Shown here piece after piece: positions 45,756 through 55,428 of a stretch of 64,000 bases of DNA; the stretch's first letter is position 1, and each line of letters begins with the position of its first letter. Source of the DNA: Roseivirga sp. UBA6052. Its GTDB lineage: Bacteria > Bacteroidota > Bacteroidia > Cytophagales > Cyclobacteriaceae. The notes below the pieces were generated by a model that saw only the letters and a program-made list of their open reading frames with translations, was not told the origin of the DNA and ran no database searches. The position numbers and the translations under genes are program-made. The DNA lies in assembly GCA_002427755.1 (NCBI GenBank), contig DIYO01000003.1:56001-120000 (forward strand), in the 5' to 3' direction.

Positions 45756-46266
45756 CCTTGCGATTTTATTATTGTCTTTTTCTTGTAGCAATGAGGAGGA
45801 CAATGTCTTCACTGCCGACAGAATAGAATTTAGTTATAGCTATCTAGATACGCTTTACAGCCGACATTATTTCATTATAGATGACTTTACATTTAAGCAT
45901 TCCGATAATGAGGCCGATTGGAATACGACTACCCTAGTTCAACAAAGTGGTATTGATACCATTTCGCACTTACTTCCAAAAAGTCCTGATACGATAAGGT
46001 ATCTGCCTGCCTCTAAATCTTATTATGATACCCCTCAAGGAACTAATGAAAGGTTTTTTGAGAATCCATCGAACATAGATATCGCAACTAATCTTGTTAG
46101 ACTTTTAGTCCAAATAAATAAAGAATGTCCTGAACCCTTGTACAGAATTACAGGTGGTCCCATGCTTTCTACACAGGGTAGATTTATCATTGAGAGATTT
46201 GATGGAAGTGCGATAAGACTTGAAAAAAGTTCTGATTATCCGTCACGGATAAGTCCACTCGACTAG
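45700..46266 (+). CDS. Hypothetical lipoprotein
   Basis: A protein of 188 residues. The lipoprotein signal (ASLLISLAILLLSFSC) needs the ATG at 45700, inside the previous gene; a TTG at 45694 is also in frame. No family is recognised. The body has beta segments such as RIEFSYSYLDTLYSRHYFIIDDF and a C-terminal RFIIERFDGSAIRLEK. The position at the end of the haloperoxidase/FG-GAP operon suggests an envelope role in the same system. Confidence 0.6.
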   Translation: MIKSETIASRNKKASLLISLAILLLSFSCSNEEDNVFTADRIEFSYSYLDTLYSRHYFIIDDFTFKHSDNEADWNTTTLVQQSGIDTISHLLPKSPDTIRYLPASKSYYDTPQGTNERFFENPSNIDIATNLVRLLVQINKECPEPLYRITGGPMLSTQGRFIIERFDGSAIRLEKSSDYPSRISPLD

Positions 46267-46349
46267 AATAATCAAGCGCTTTTTAGCCATTTGTATTATC
46301 TTCTCGAGTTTAAGAGATGCTCTTAATGGTGTTCGGCTAGTGTAGTTTA

Positions 46350-49300
46350 ATGTTGCGATTCAGATTCTTTATTTGCCTAATATTCTTTTCGATGTGCTTG
46401 ACACATACGGAAGTAATTGCACAATCTGATACCAAAGGAAAAGAATTTTGGGTTTCTCTTTTCAGACTTAGTTCTAAAGATTCAACAGCAAGAGGTTTAC
46501 AGGATGATGCAGCTTACCTGCATTTTGCTGCTACAACAAACACCAAAATTACTATTTCGAAGCCTTTTAGACGTAGCGAGACACCCATTGCTACTTTAAA
46601 TATAGAACCGGGAATTACCACTTACGAAATACCGGGCAACCTACTCAAAGAACTTGTTCCTACTGATGATGGGGTGAATGAGGGAAGAGCTTTGAAAATC
46701 ATTTCCACCAATGCAATCAGTGCCTATCTCAGTCAATATGAACGCTATGGTCAAGAAGCAACTCATCTTTCTCCTGTAGAATCCGCAGGTTATAAATTCA
46801 CTTCAGGCATCTATTATGAGAATTTAGGAATTGCTCCACCTTTTATACGCCCCGATCCGAGTACAATTCATGTGGTAAATGTAAAAGAGCATACCTTTCT
46901 GAGCGTACAGCTAGACATTAATGACGGTACCTTTACCAAACAAGAAGAGATATTGGTGTATTTGAGACACCCAGGAGAAGTCTATAAACTTGACTTGAGA
47001 GATATTTATAACGTAGAGATCAAGACGTTTAGCGACATTAATAGATGGAATACAGATGTTAGAGATACTACAGGAGGCGCTACAATTGACCCGTCTGCAG
47101 TCAATATCGATCCAACGATTAACTATGAGTGTAATCCCGTTTTAGTTTATAGTGGTTCGCAAAATAGAGCGCCTGAATTTTGCCCGGTTACACATGTAAG
47201 AGGCAGCGTGATATTCGATGCTGTTGAGCCGAGTCCTGCTACAGGAAAGGAGTATGTGCTTTTGCCTTTTGCTGGAAGAGAGACCCAAAATTTCGTCTCA
47301 ATGATTACATTTTCTGAGCAATCTGCGCGGTATACTATTTATAGGTCCGACAGTATACCCATAGTAGACAGTGTGGATTTTTTTAGGAACACCTTTAGGA
47401 AGTTCTTTGATTTTAGTGAGAAAGCAGTGTATGTAAAGGCTGATAACCCCATACATATTACGCAGTTGAGCTATGTTCAGGATATTTGTGAGCAAGAGGC
47501 GACACCAATTGGGGAAGGATATGGTTCTCCTTTTTCTTATGTAATGCCCCCATTAGAACAAGCCTTTCAGAAAGCAGACATCCCCATTATTCCTCATCAA
47601 GATATTGAGCGATACTATCTTGGTTTAGTAATTAGAACCTCTGCTATCAGTAGTTTCAAAATGTCACCTGCTCCACTAGAACCTATAAACTTTGAACCGG
47701 TGGTCAACGCACCATGGAGCTATGCCAATATTCGGGTCGAAGAGGGTGAAATCTATTCCATTGAAACCTCAGGAGAGGATATGGTAGTAACAGAATATGG
47801 TTTTGGTCTAGGTGAATCATTTGGGATGGTGCCCTATAGAAATGTAAAGAACCTTGGTCTTGACTTCACCAGTGAAGATGCTCAAATTGGAATAACCGAG
47901 AATGATGTTTGTATAGATACTCCGGTAATGTTCAATCTGGACTATTTGGTAGATGGACAAGAGAACGTCTACACCGATGTAGAATGGGACTTTGGAGATA
48001 ACACCTTTGCCAGTGGTCCAATTGTGCAAAAAACCTTTACAGAATCAGGTAATTACCGGATACGAGTTACTGCAAGAGATTCAACCAAAGATTGCTCAGA
48101 TATTCAAGAGTTTACTAAGCGAATAGAAGTCCAGGAGATAGTAGCAGAAAGGATTTTAGGGCCAATTTCACTATGTCCAAATACTGATGGCATAGAATAT
48201 TCTATCGAAAAAGATGATAAAAGTTACACCTATGAGTGGAGTGTAACGGGCGGTGAAATATCGGGCTCTAATACGGATGAAACCGTCATAATTGATTGGA
48301 AAGAGGCATCTGCTGATACCAAAGTTGAAGTGACACTTAGAAACGCATTCGGCTGCGAAATAGGAGAGCCTCTTGTGTTAGAAGTATCTTTAGATCCTCT
48401 AGGTAACCTTTCTCCCGAGATTCCATTTGGAAATGTAGAAGTTTGTGCAACTGATAAATTGAATCAGACATATTGGGTTCCTCCGATCAATGATGCCCTA
48501 TTTGAATGGGAAGTCATTGGTGGTACCATACTCTCTGGTCAAAACGAGAACGAAATAGAGGTCAGCTGGGAACAACCCAACGGAAGCGTAAAGTATACCC
48601 TATTCTTATCGGCAGATAAGACCTCTTGTTTTGGAGATTCACCACCTTTAGAGGTAACTATTTATTCGGAGTTAGAAAGCAATCTACAAGTATTTAATCC
48701 TTCTTGTGCAGGCGTTATTAATGGTCAAGCCAGAGTAACTGCTTCAGGTGGTAAACCTCCTTACACAATTGAATGGAGTAATGGCGAAATAGATGAACCT
48801 TTTGTAAGGCTAACAGAAGGGGATTATTGGGTTCAAATTACAGATGCTATGAATTGTGTTAGCATAGATACATTTAACATAGCGGCTCCAGATCCTCTCA
48901 CATTTATCGCAGAGGTAACTGATTTAAATTGTAATGGAGCTGCAAACGGTGTAATAGACATTCTGGCAAGAGGTGGTACGGGAAACTATTCTTACAATAT
49001 TTTTAGTGAAAATGGCACTAGTGTTACAACTGATAATCCGAGAATAACAGGTCTAAATGCAGGTACCTATTCAATCACAGTTAATGACGCCAATGCATGT
49101 AGCTACTCAGAGCAGGTAATTCTGGTAGAACCTGAACCAATGAATGTAGAGACTGTTTTAAACGATCCTGTTTGCTCTGGAGAAACGGCAGATATTGTGC
49201 TAGATGTCTCTGGTGGAGTGGGACCATACTCCTTTTCTTGGGGTGGTATGAATAACACCACAAGTGTTCTAAGAGATGTCCCGGCAGGAGACTACAGCGT

Positions 49301-49643
49301 GTCCGTTCGGGATGCAAATGGTTGCGTAGTTCAGTTGACAATCACCAAAGCTGAGGCCTTAGCGAGAATGCGTATGCCTAATGCATTTTCGCCAAATGGA
49401 GATGGAGTCAATGACATATTACTGCCAATATACTCGTGCGTTACGGGCTTCAAACTTACCATATATAACCGTTGGGGCGAGTTGGCTTTTCAAGGTGATG
49501 ATTTTGAAGGATGGAATGGAGTAAACACTCAAGGCCAGCCATCAGATCCAGGCGTATATAGCTATTTTCTTCAATTTACAGGTGTTAGTAGCGGTAATCC
49601 ATACTCAAGATCTTTGAGAGGAAGCGTATTACTGGCAAAATAA
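46350..49643 (+). CDS. Large type IX-secreted surface protein with PKD and SprB repeats
   Basis: A protein of 1097 residues with a signal peptide (FFICLIFFSMCLTHTEVIAQ). Residues about 28-400 resemble the IgGFc-binding N-terminal domain seen in some surface proteins (SDTKGKEFWVSLFR). About 520-600 hold a PKD domain (VEWDFGDNTFASG, NYRIRVTARD). About 785-1005 carry three SprB-type repeats (NPSCAGVINGQARVTASGGKPPY, LNCNGAANGVIDILARGGTGNY, DPVCSGETADIVLDVSGGVGPY, cited as landmarks only in part). The last ~90 residues are the gliding-motility-associated C-terminal domain (FSPNGDGVND, IYNRWGELAFQGDDFEGWNG), the type B sorting signal of the type IX system. It is probably a cell-surface or released adhesin. 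Confidence 0.85.
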   Translation: MLRFRFFICLIFFSMCLTHTEVIAQSDTKGKEFWVSLFRLSSKDSTARGLQDDAAYLHFAATTNTKITISKPFRRSETPIATLNIEPGITTYEIPGNLLKELVPTDDGVNEGRALKIISTNAISAYLSQYERYGQEATHLSPVESAGYKFTSGIYYENLGIAPPFIRPDPSTIHVVNVKEHTFLSVQLDINDGTFTKQEEILVYLRHPGEVYKLDLRDIYNVEIKTFSDINRWNTDVRDTTGGATIDPSAVNIDPTINYECNPVLVYSGSQNRAPEFCPVTHVRGSVIFDAVEPSPATGKEYVLLPFAGRETQNFVSMITFSEQSARYTIYRSDSIPIVDSVDFFRNTFRKFFDFSEKAVYVKADNPIHITQLSYVQDICEQEATPIGEGYGSPFSYVMPPLEQAFQKADIPIIPHQDIERYYLGLVIRTSAISSFKMSPAPLEPINFEPVVNAPWSYANIRVEEGEIYSIETSGEDMVVTEYGFGLGESFGMVPYRNVKNLGLDFTSEDAQIGITENDVCIDTPVMFNLDYLVDGQENVYTDVEWDFGDNTFASGPIVQKTFTESGNYRIRVTARDSTKDCSDIQEFTKRIEVQEIVAERILGPISLCPNTDGIEYSIEKDDKSYTYEWSVTGGEISGSNTDETVIIDWKEASADTKVEVTLRNAFGCEIGEPLVLEVSLDPLGNLSPEIPFGNVEVCATDKLNQTYWVPPINDALFEWEVIGGTILSGQNENEIEVSWEQPNGSVKYTLFLSADKTSCFGDSPPLEVTIYSELESNLQVFNPSCAGVINGQARVTASGGKPPYTIEWSNGEIDEPFVRLTEGDYWVQITDAMNCVSIDTFNIAAPDPLTFIAEVTDLNCNGAANGVIDILARGGTGNYSYNIFSENGTSVTTDNPRITGLNAGTYSITVNDANACSYSEQVILVEPEPMNVETVLNDPVCSGETADIVLDVSGGVGPYSFSWGGMNNTTSVLRDVPAGDYSVSVRDANGCVVQLTITKAEALARMRMPNAFSPNGDGVNDILLPIYSCVTGFKLTIYNRWGELAFQGDDFEGWNGVNTQGQPSDPGVYSYFLQFTGVSSGNPYSRSLRGSVLLAK

Positions 49644-49751
49644 TTCTACAAGCGGTCTATATCGTTTTTGTGCAAATATTTAATGTCATAATTCTGCCCT
49701 AGCTTTAGAGACTAAACTTTTATCAAATTTTAATTCTAAAAACTAATCAGA

Positions 49752-52700
49752 ATGAAGAGAAATCTACTGACCTGTGTCTCTCTTGTTCTTTTGTTGATTT
49801 CACAATCAATGTATGGACAAGAAAGAACAGTAACCGGTAAGGTAATTGGCAGTGATGACCAGTTACCTCTTCCGCAGGTTACTATTCTAGTAAAGGGCAC
49901 AACAGATGGTGTTACCACCAATGCTGATGGTGAGTACCGAATTAGCGTACCGGGTGATGCGGTACTAATTTTTAGGTACGTGGGTTATGTTACGCAGGAG
50001 ATTCCTGTAAACAACCAAACAACTATCAATGTACAGCTTGCTTTAGATGCTACATCTTTAGGAGAAGTTGTTGTTACAGCGCAGGGTATTGCGCGTCAAG
50101 CGAAAGCGATTGGTTTTGCGGTGTCAAAAGTAAGTTCAGAAGGTCTTGAAGTTAGACCGGAGACAGACGTTGCAAGACTTCTTAGAGGAAAGATTCCAGG
50201 TGTGCAAATTACTGCAACAGGTGGATTCTTAGGAAGTAGAACCGATGTTGTTATTCGTGGTGTAAGTTCAATTAATGGAGATAACCAACCGCTTTACATT
50301 GTAGATGGTGTTTTCTACGAAGGGAACAGATTTGTGGATTTAGATCCAAATAACATTGAAGATATTCAAGTACTGAAAGGTCTTGCAGCATCTACATTAT
50401 ATGGTCAAGAAGGTAGAAATGGTGTAGTTATCGTAACTACAAAAACTTCTGCTCGTGATCTTGATGAAGATTTAGCAATCTCTTTCTCACATCAGAGATA
50501 CTTAAACCAAATTGCTGGTTTACCAGATTTCCAGAATACTTACGGTCAAGGTTCTCAGAACACACCTAACGTAGGCTTTGTGGGTAACTGGGGTGGTAGA
50601 TTCTCAGATAACTATACTGTGAATGGCCACTTACAACAAGCACGTTTTGCTGATGTGTTCCCAGAATTACAGCAGCAAGTGCCTTACCAAGCGTTTACTA
50701 ACAATATTGATGATTTCTTCCAAGATGGAACGGGATCTAACACATCTATTGTAGCTAATGCAAGAGTAGGAGCTTCTTCGGTTGGATTTAGTGTAGGTTA
50801 TAATGATGAGACGGGTTACATAGAGTCTAATAACATTAGAAAACTGAACTTGGCGCTAAGTACTAATACTGATATTGCAAAGAATGTAAGATTAGAGTCT
50901 ACTTTCCAATTTAACAATACTGTATTAAGACAGCCGCCTAACGATATTTTCTCAAGAACGCTTTTCTTACCAAGAAACTATGACTTAATGGGACTTCCTT
51001 TTGAAGATCCAGTTACAGGCGCAAGCGTTTGGTATAGAACTGATAGAGATAATCCAAGATGGCAGAACGAGAATCACCAAATAGGTTCTGATGCCAACAG
51101 AATCTTTATGAAAGTTGGCTTGACTTGGAAAGTAAATGACTGGTTGTCAGCCGCCTATAGATTAGGGTATGACCAGTATAATACAGAGTCATTCCAAAGA
51201 GAAAACAAAGGTGGTGTGAGATTCAACCAAGGTTTAGGATTCTTAAACCAAAGTTCTTTCACAAGAGCTAACTTTGATCATAACTTCCTATTAAATACAC
51301 CTACTTTAAATATCAATAGCGATCTTGCTATTACTACTCAAGTTGGTTTTAATGCACGTTCAATCAATACGAGAAGTTTTGGTATTAACAGTACTAATCA
51401 GGTAGTATTTGGATTCTTTAGACACTCTAACTTTACTGAATACAATCCAGCAGGTAACTCAAGACAAAGAACCAACGTTTACGGACTATACGGTCAAACA
51501 GAGTTGGCGTACAGAGATTACTTGTTCTTAACACTTAGTGCAAGAAATGACTGGGGATCACAATTAGAAGAAGAAAACAATTCGCTATTCTATCCAAGTG
51601 CTTCAGTTTCATTTGTTCCTTCCGATTTATGGACAATGCCTGACTTTGTATCTTTCTTAAAAGTTAGAGCCGGTTTTGGTACTTCAGCGGCATTCCCTGG
51701 AGCGTTTAGAACTAGACCAATACTTAACTCTAACCCAATTGCTATTATAACTGGTGGTCAGAACATTACTACTAATTCAATTAGTGCAGTTCAGCCAAAT
51801 CCAAACTTGGTGGCAGAAAGACAAGAGGAGTTTGAATTTGGTGTAGAGACTGCTTTGTTTAATGGAAAAGTAGATCTTGACATCAGTTACTTCAACAGAA
51901 TCTCTAGAGATCAAGTATTCTCTGCGAACCTTCCACCTTCAACTGGTTTTACTTCTACTTCAATTAATGCAGGTAGAGTAGATACTGAAGGATTAGAAAT
52001 TGGTGCAACAGTGTTCCCAGTAAGAACTAACAATATTACTTACTCGATTACCAACAATTTCACAGCTATAGAAACTACGGTTAAAGAATTACCTCAAGAA
52101 TTCGTTGAATATTCTGGTAATAACACGGCTATTGTAGGTTTCCCTCTAGGTGTATTCAGAACTACATTTATTGTAAGAGATGATCAAGGTAATGCCCTAA
52201 TCAACCCTAATGATGGTACTTTAATTACCAGTGGTGATGTGGGATTAGACCAGAGAATTACTGGTGACCCGAACCCAGATTTCAGAATTTCACAAATTCA
52301 CGGATTGACGTATAAAAACTTCAACTTGACTGTACAATTAGAGTATACGCACGGAGGAGACGTTTTATCTACTTATGTTAGAAGTATTTATGAAAGAGGT
52401 GTATCTACCGATACTGAAGATAGAGAAGGTACATTTATTCTTCCTGGAGTATTAGGAGATGTAAACACTGGTCTTCCGTTGAGAGATGAGCAGGGTAACA
52501 CAATCCGTAATAATATTCAAATGAGTTTGAATGACATTGTATTTAGTAATGCGTTTAGATCATTTGAGAATAACATCTTCGATGCAACTGTATTTAGAAT
52601 TAGAGAAATCAATCTAAACTATTCAGTGCCTCAAAACTGGGCGAGTAAATTAGGTATGAGAGCTGCTACCTTAACTGGTAATGTGCAGAATGTATTCTGG

Positions 52701-52835
52701 CATGCACCTAATTTCCCAAGTGGTATCAACCTAGATCCTGAGGCAAATTCGTCTGGTGAAAATGGATTTGGTGAGCAAGGAATTGCGGATCCAGCAATCA
52801 GAAAATGGTCTGTTGGTGTAAGATTAGAATTCTAA
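49752..52835 (+). CDS. SusC/RagA-family TonB-linked outer-membrane protein C
   Basis: A protein of 1027 residues with signal peptide ending SMYGQ. It has the CarboxypepD-reg-like domain (about 24-107, RTVTGKVIGSDDQLPLPQVT), the plug (PLYIVDGVFYEGN, TLYGQEGRNGVVIVTTK) and a barrel ending KWSVGVRLEF. In the N-terminal domain it is closest to SusC-B (shared block TNADGEYRISVP). Its partner belongs to the SusD-like_2 branch, and two further lipoprotein genes follow. The import substrate is unknown. Confidence 0.95.
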   Translation: MKRNLLTCVSLVLLLISQSMYGQERTVTGKVIGSDDQLPLPQVTILVKGTTDGVTTNADGEYRISVPGDAVLIFRYVGYVTQEIPVNNQTTINVQLALDATSLGEVVVTAQGIARQAKAIGFAVSKVSSEGLEVRPETDVARLLRGKIPGVQITATGGFLGSRTDVVIRGVSSINGDNQPLYIVDGVFYEGNRFVDLDPNNIEDIQVLKGLAASTLYGQEGRNGVVIVTTKTSARDLDEDLAISFSHQRYLNQIAGLPDFQNTYGQGSQNTPNVGFVGNWGGRFSDNYTVNGHLQQARFADVFPELQQQVPYQAFTNNIDDFFQDGTGSNTSIVANARVGASSVGFSVGYNDETGYIESNNIRKLNLALSTNTDIAKNVRLESTFQFNNTVLRQPPNDIFSRTLFLPRNYDLMGLPFEDPVTGASVWYRTDRDNPRWQNENHQIGSDANRIFMKVGLTWKVNDWLSAAYRLGYDQYNTESFQRENKGGVRFNQGLGFLNQSSFTRANFDHNFLLNTPTLNINSDLAITTQVGFNARSINTRSFGINSTNQVVFGFFRHSNFTEYNPAGNSRQRTNVYGLYGQTELAYRDYLFLTLSARNDWGSQLEEENNSLFYPSASVSFVPSDLWTMPDFVSFLKVRAGFGTSAAFPGAFRTRPILNSNPIAIITGGQNITTNSISAVQPNPNLVAERQEEFEFGVETALFNGKVDLDISYFNRISRDQVFSANLPPSTGFTSTSINAGRVDTEGLEIGATVFPVRTNNITYSITNNFTAIETTVKELPQEFVEYSGNNTAIVGFPLGVFRTTFIVRDDQGNALINPNDGTLITSGDVGLDQRITGDPNPDFRISQIHGLTYKNFNLTVQLEYTHGGDVLSTYVRSIYERGVSTDTEDREGTFILPGVLGDVNTGLPLRDEQGNTIRNNIQMSLNDIVFSNAFRSFENNIFDATVFRIREINLNYSVPQNWASKLGMRAATLTGNVQNVFWHAPNFPSGINLDPEANSSGENGFGEQGIADPAIRKWSVGVRLEF

Positions 52836-52846
52836 AAGAGACTAAG

Positions 52847-54430
52847 ATGAATTTGAAAAAATCAAAACTTATATATGTGTTCCTGATCGGTATGTTATTC
52901 ACGGCTTGTGAGACACTTGATCTGGAATCACTAATTGAAAATCCTAATGCTTTAGGTGAGAGCTCGGCAGATCCGAACTTTATTTTTAACACCATGCAGC
53001 TAAATTTTAGAGACCAGAGTGAAGATATGGGTAATACCGTTGATGGTCCTATGAGAATGGCTGTAAGTGGGGCAAGTTATAATGCTTCTGCAGGTCCAAC
53101 TATTTTGAATGGTGAGTGGTCTAGATTGTATGGATTCAATCAGGATTTTACATTTCTAAATAATCTTGCGGCAGAAGATGAGAATTTAAGATTCTTAGCT
53201 GGAGCATCTAAAATCATGAAGGCTGCCATGTTTACTTGGATGGTTGATTTGACCGATGATGTAGTATTCTCAGAAGCGAACAATGTAGACTTCCCGAATC
53301 CAGGTTTGGATGATGGAGCTTCAGTTTATAATGAATTGTTTACACTTATTGATGAGGGTATAGCTGATCTAGAGAGTGGTCAAGGTAACCCACCAATTAA
53401 TGATTTATACTTTGATGGTGACCGTGACAAGTGGATTAGATTTGCTAACTCATTCAAGTTGAAGATGCACTTAACCACTCGTTTGGTAAGAGGTGCAGAG
53501 TCTACTTCAGGTATCAATGCATTAATTGCAGCAGATAACCTAATGGAAACTGTAGCTGATGATATGGACTTCACGTACGGTGTAGATGGCCCTCCTCAGG
53601 AAAGTAGACACCCATTCTTTACAGGTAACTATATCACTGGGGCTGGTGCTTATATGCCGAACTTCTTAATGTCTTGGATGAGAGATTCTTCCGCAGTAGA
53701 AGACCCTAGAATGTTGTACTACTTCTACAGAATGACAACTAGAGATCCTGCGAATTCTCAAGAGTTACCTTGCTTAGGTGATGCTAACTTCCCTTACTGT
53801 AACATTGGTGACGGTTATTGGGGTAGAGATCACGGTGATCCAAACGCTATTCCAAATGACAGAAACTTAAGAACAGTTTATGGAGTATATCCTGCGAGAG
53901 GTGCATTCGATAATCAATTTGTTGATGTGGTTGATGCAAATACTCAAGGTGGTAGTGGTATCCATCCTGTTATGTTATCTTCTTGGACTCAGTTCATGTT
54001 AGCTGAGGCTGCTTTAACACTAGGTACAACTGGTGATCCAGCTGACTATCTTGAAAGAGCAATTAGATTGCATATCCAAAAGGTAATTGGCTTCTTACCT
54101 TCAGAGAGTCCAGGTAACACTGCCATTAATACTTATGTAGATGATGTATTGGCTGACTTTAATGCTGCTGGAAACGATGAGAAGTTAGATATTATTGCAA
54201 GAGAGTGGTACATCGCTTCTTGGGGTAATGCTACTGAAACGTTTAATACCTACAGAAGAACTGCGTACCCAAGTTTCTTACTTGATCCGGTACAAAATCT
54301 AGGTGATTTCATGAGAAGGTTTCCGTTACCACAGAACGAAAGAAATGTGAACACGAATCCTGATTTTACAGAAACAAGCATATTGGAGCCTGTATTCTGG
54401 GATAATAATCCAGCAGGTATACTTAGATAA
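52847..54430 (+). CDS. SusD-like_2 outer-membrane lipoprotein C
   Basis: A protein of 527 residues from the ATG at 52847, which gives a good lipoprotein signal (LIYVFLIGMLFTAC). An in-frame ATG at 52805 lies inside the susC gene and would spoil it. Traits of the SusD-like_2 group: LESLIENPNALGESSADPNFIFNTMQ near the N-terminus, WIRFANSFKLKMHLTTRLV, and FMLAEAALTLGTTGDPADYLERAI near the C-terminus. It partners the SusC encoded 11 bases upstream. Confidence 0.9.
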   Translation: MNLKKSKLIYVFLIGMLFTACETLDLESLIENPNALGESSADPNFIFNTMQLNFRDQSEDMGNTVDGPMRMAVSGASYNASAGPTILNGEWSRLYGFNQDFTFLNNLAAEDENLRFLAGASKIMKAAMFTWMVDLTDDVVFSEANNVDFPNPGLDDGASVYNELFTLIDEGIADLESGQGNPPINDLYFDGDRDKWIRFANSFKLKMHLTTRLVRGAESTSGINALIAADNLMETVADDMDFTYGVDGPPQESRHPFFTGNYITGAGAYMPNFLMSWMRDSSAVEDPRMLYYFYRMTTRDPANSQELPCLGDANFPYCNIGDGYWGRDHGDPNAIPNDRNLRTVYGVYPARGAFDNQFVDVVDANTQGGSGIHPVMLSSWTQFMLAEAALTLGTTGDPADYLERAIRLHIQKVIGFLPSESPGNTAINTYVDDVLADFNAAGNDEKLDIIAREWYIASWGNATETFNTYRRTAYPSFLLDPVQNLGDFMRRFPLPQNERNVNTNPDFTETSILEPVFWDNNPAGILR

Positions 54431-54441
54431 TTTTGAAGAAA

Positions 54442-55371
54442 ATGAAGAATTTAAAATATACTTTATTACTACTAGCTGTCCTTGTAATGGGGCTAGCTGG
54501 TTGTGCGGATAACTCTGATTTTAGAGATATCCGTAATGAGGCCCTAACAAGCCTTACGCGTGGAGGCTTCATTCAATTTGAGGATGTGAATCAGAGACTC
54601 TTATTGGGTGGCGCTGATCCGAATACTGCGGTATTTAGAGCAAATATTGAAGATCCTAATAACAATGCGACATCGTTTGTAGTGAATATTGCGACTTCTA
54701 CTGATACGATTCAGTATACGGAAATCACATCTTTTCCTAGTGAATTAGTTATAGAAGGCGCACAAATAAGAACACTACTTGGTAGAGATTTACGTCTTGG
54801 TGAGAGCATACAGTTCTTTAATACAGTTACGATTGAAAGTGGTGAAACATTCACTCCTGAGCCATTAGATATTTCTACGGATGCCAATGGTGTAACTACT
54901 GTTAATGGAGGTAACTCACGATTTGAATTGTTCCAAGCAGGTAATACAGGTTTGAGACAAGCTATGAGCTTCAGTCTTCTTGTATATTGTCCTGAGTTAA
55001 TTGCAGAGCAATACGCTGGAACATATGTAGTTACAGGAATTAGAAGTAGAGCCCACTTTGATACCGATCAAATCATTACAGCTGTTGCCGGTCCTGGTGA
55101 AGATCAAGTGACTCTTCAAGGCTTACTACCTGCAAGAGCTGGTTGGACAGGTACCATGGACCTGATCCTAACTTTCGAGGATGATGGTCGCGTGAGATTC
55201 GATCAAACCGGAGGATTTGTAGCAGGTTCGTTTGGTGATGTTACTTTCACCCAATCAAGCCTTAGACAGCTTACATTCCAGTGTCTGAATTTCCGTACGG
55301 AGTTTAGAGGAGTAATGAGGGTTTCTGCCGGAAGTTTCGGTTTTGGATCAACCTTTATTGAGAAACAATAA
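54442..55371 (+). CDS. SusD-associated lipoprotein of unknown family
   Basis: A protein of 309 residues from ATG at 54442 (a TTG at 54433 is also in frame). The lipoprotein signal is LLLLAVLVMGLAGC. Two beta-rich parts follow, the second with a beta-barrel-like pattern (AGTYVVTGIRSRAH, WTGTMDLILTFEDDGRVRF). Proteins in this position, third in a SusC/SusD-like_2 operon, often bind the same ligand as SusD; that role is inferred. The gene is followed by a strong terminator. Confidence 0.7.
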   Translation: MKNLKYTLLLLAVLVMGLAGCADNSDFRDIRNEALTSLTRGGFIQFEDVNQRLLLGGADPNTAVFRANIEDPNNNATSFVVNIATSTDTIQYTEITSFPSELVIEGAQIRTLLGRDLRLGESIQFFNTVTIESGETFTPEPLDISTDANGVTTVNGGNSRFELFQAGNTGLRQAMSFSLLVYCPELIAEQYAGTYVVTGIRSRAHFDTDQIITAVAGPGEDQVTLQGLLPARAGWTGTMDLILTFEDDGRVRFDQTGGFVAGSFGDVTFTQSSLRQLTFQCLNFRTEFRGVMRVSAGSFGFGSTFIEKQ

Positions 55372-55385
55372 TATTAATACACAAC

Positions 55386-55416
55386 AAAAGGCCTTCTTAT
55401 TAAGAAGGCCTTTTTT
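55386..55416 (+). terminator. Terminator of SusCD operon C
   Basis: A near-perfect palindrome (55386-55399 with 55401-55414) with a T-run. It lies 12 bases before the next start codon. Confidence 0.9.
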
Positions 55417-55428
55417 AATTCATTACTT

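Noticed and set aside
52805..52846. In-frame ATG upstream of SusD-like_2
   Set aside because: It lies inside the susC gene and adds 14 residues that would place the lipoprotein signal away from the N-terminus.
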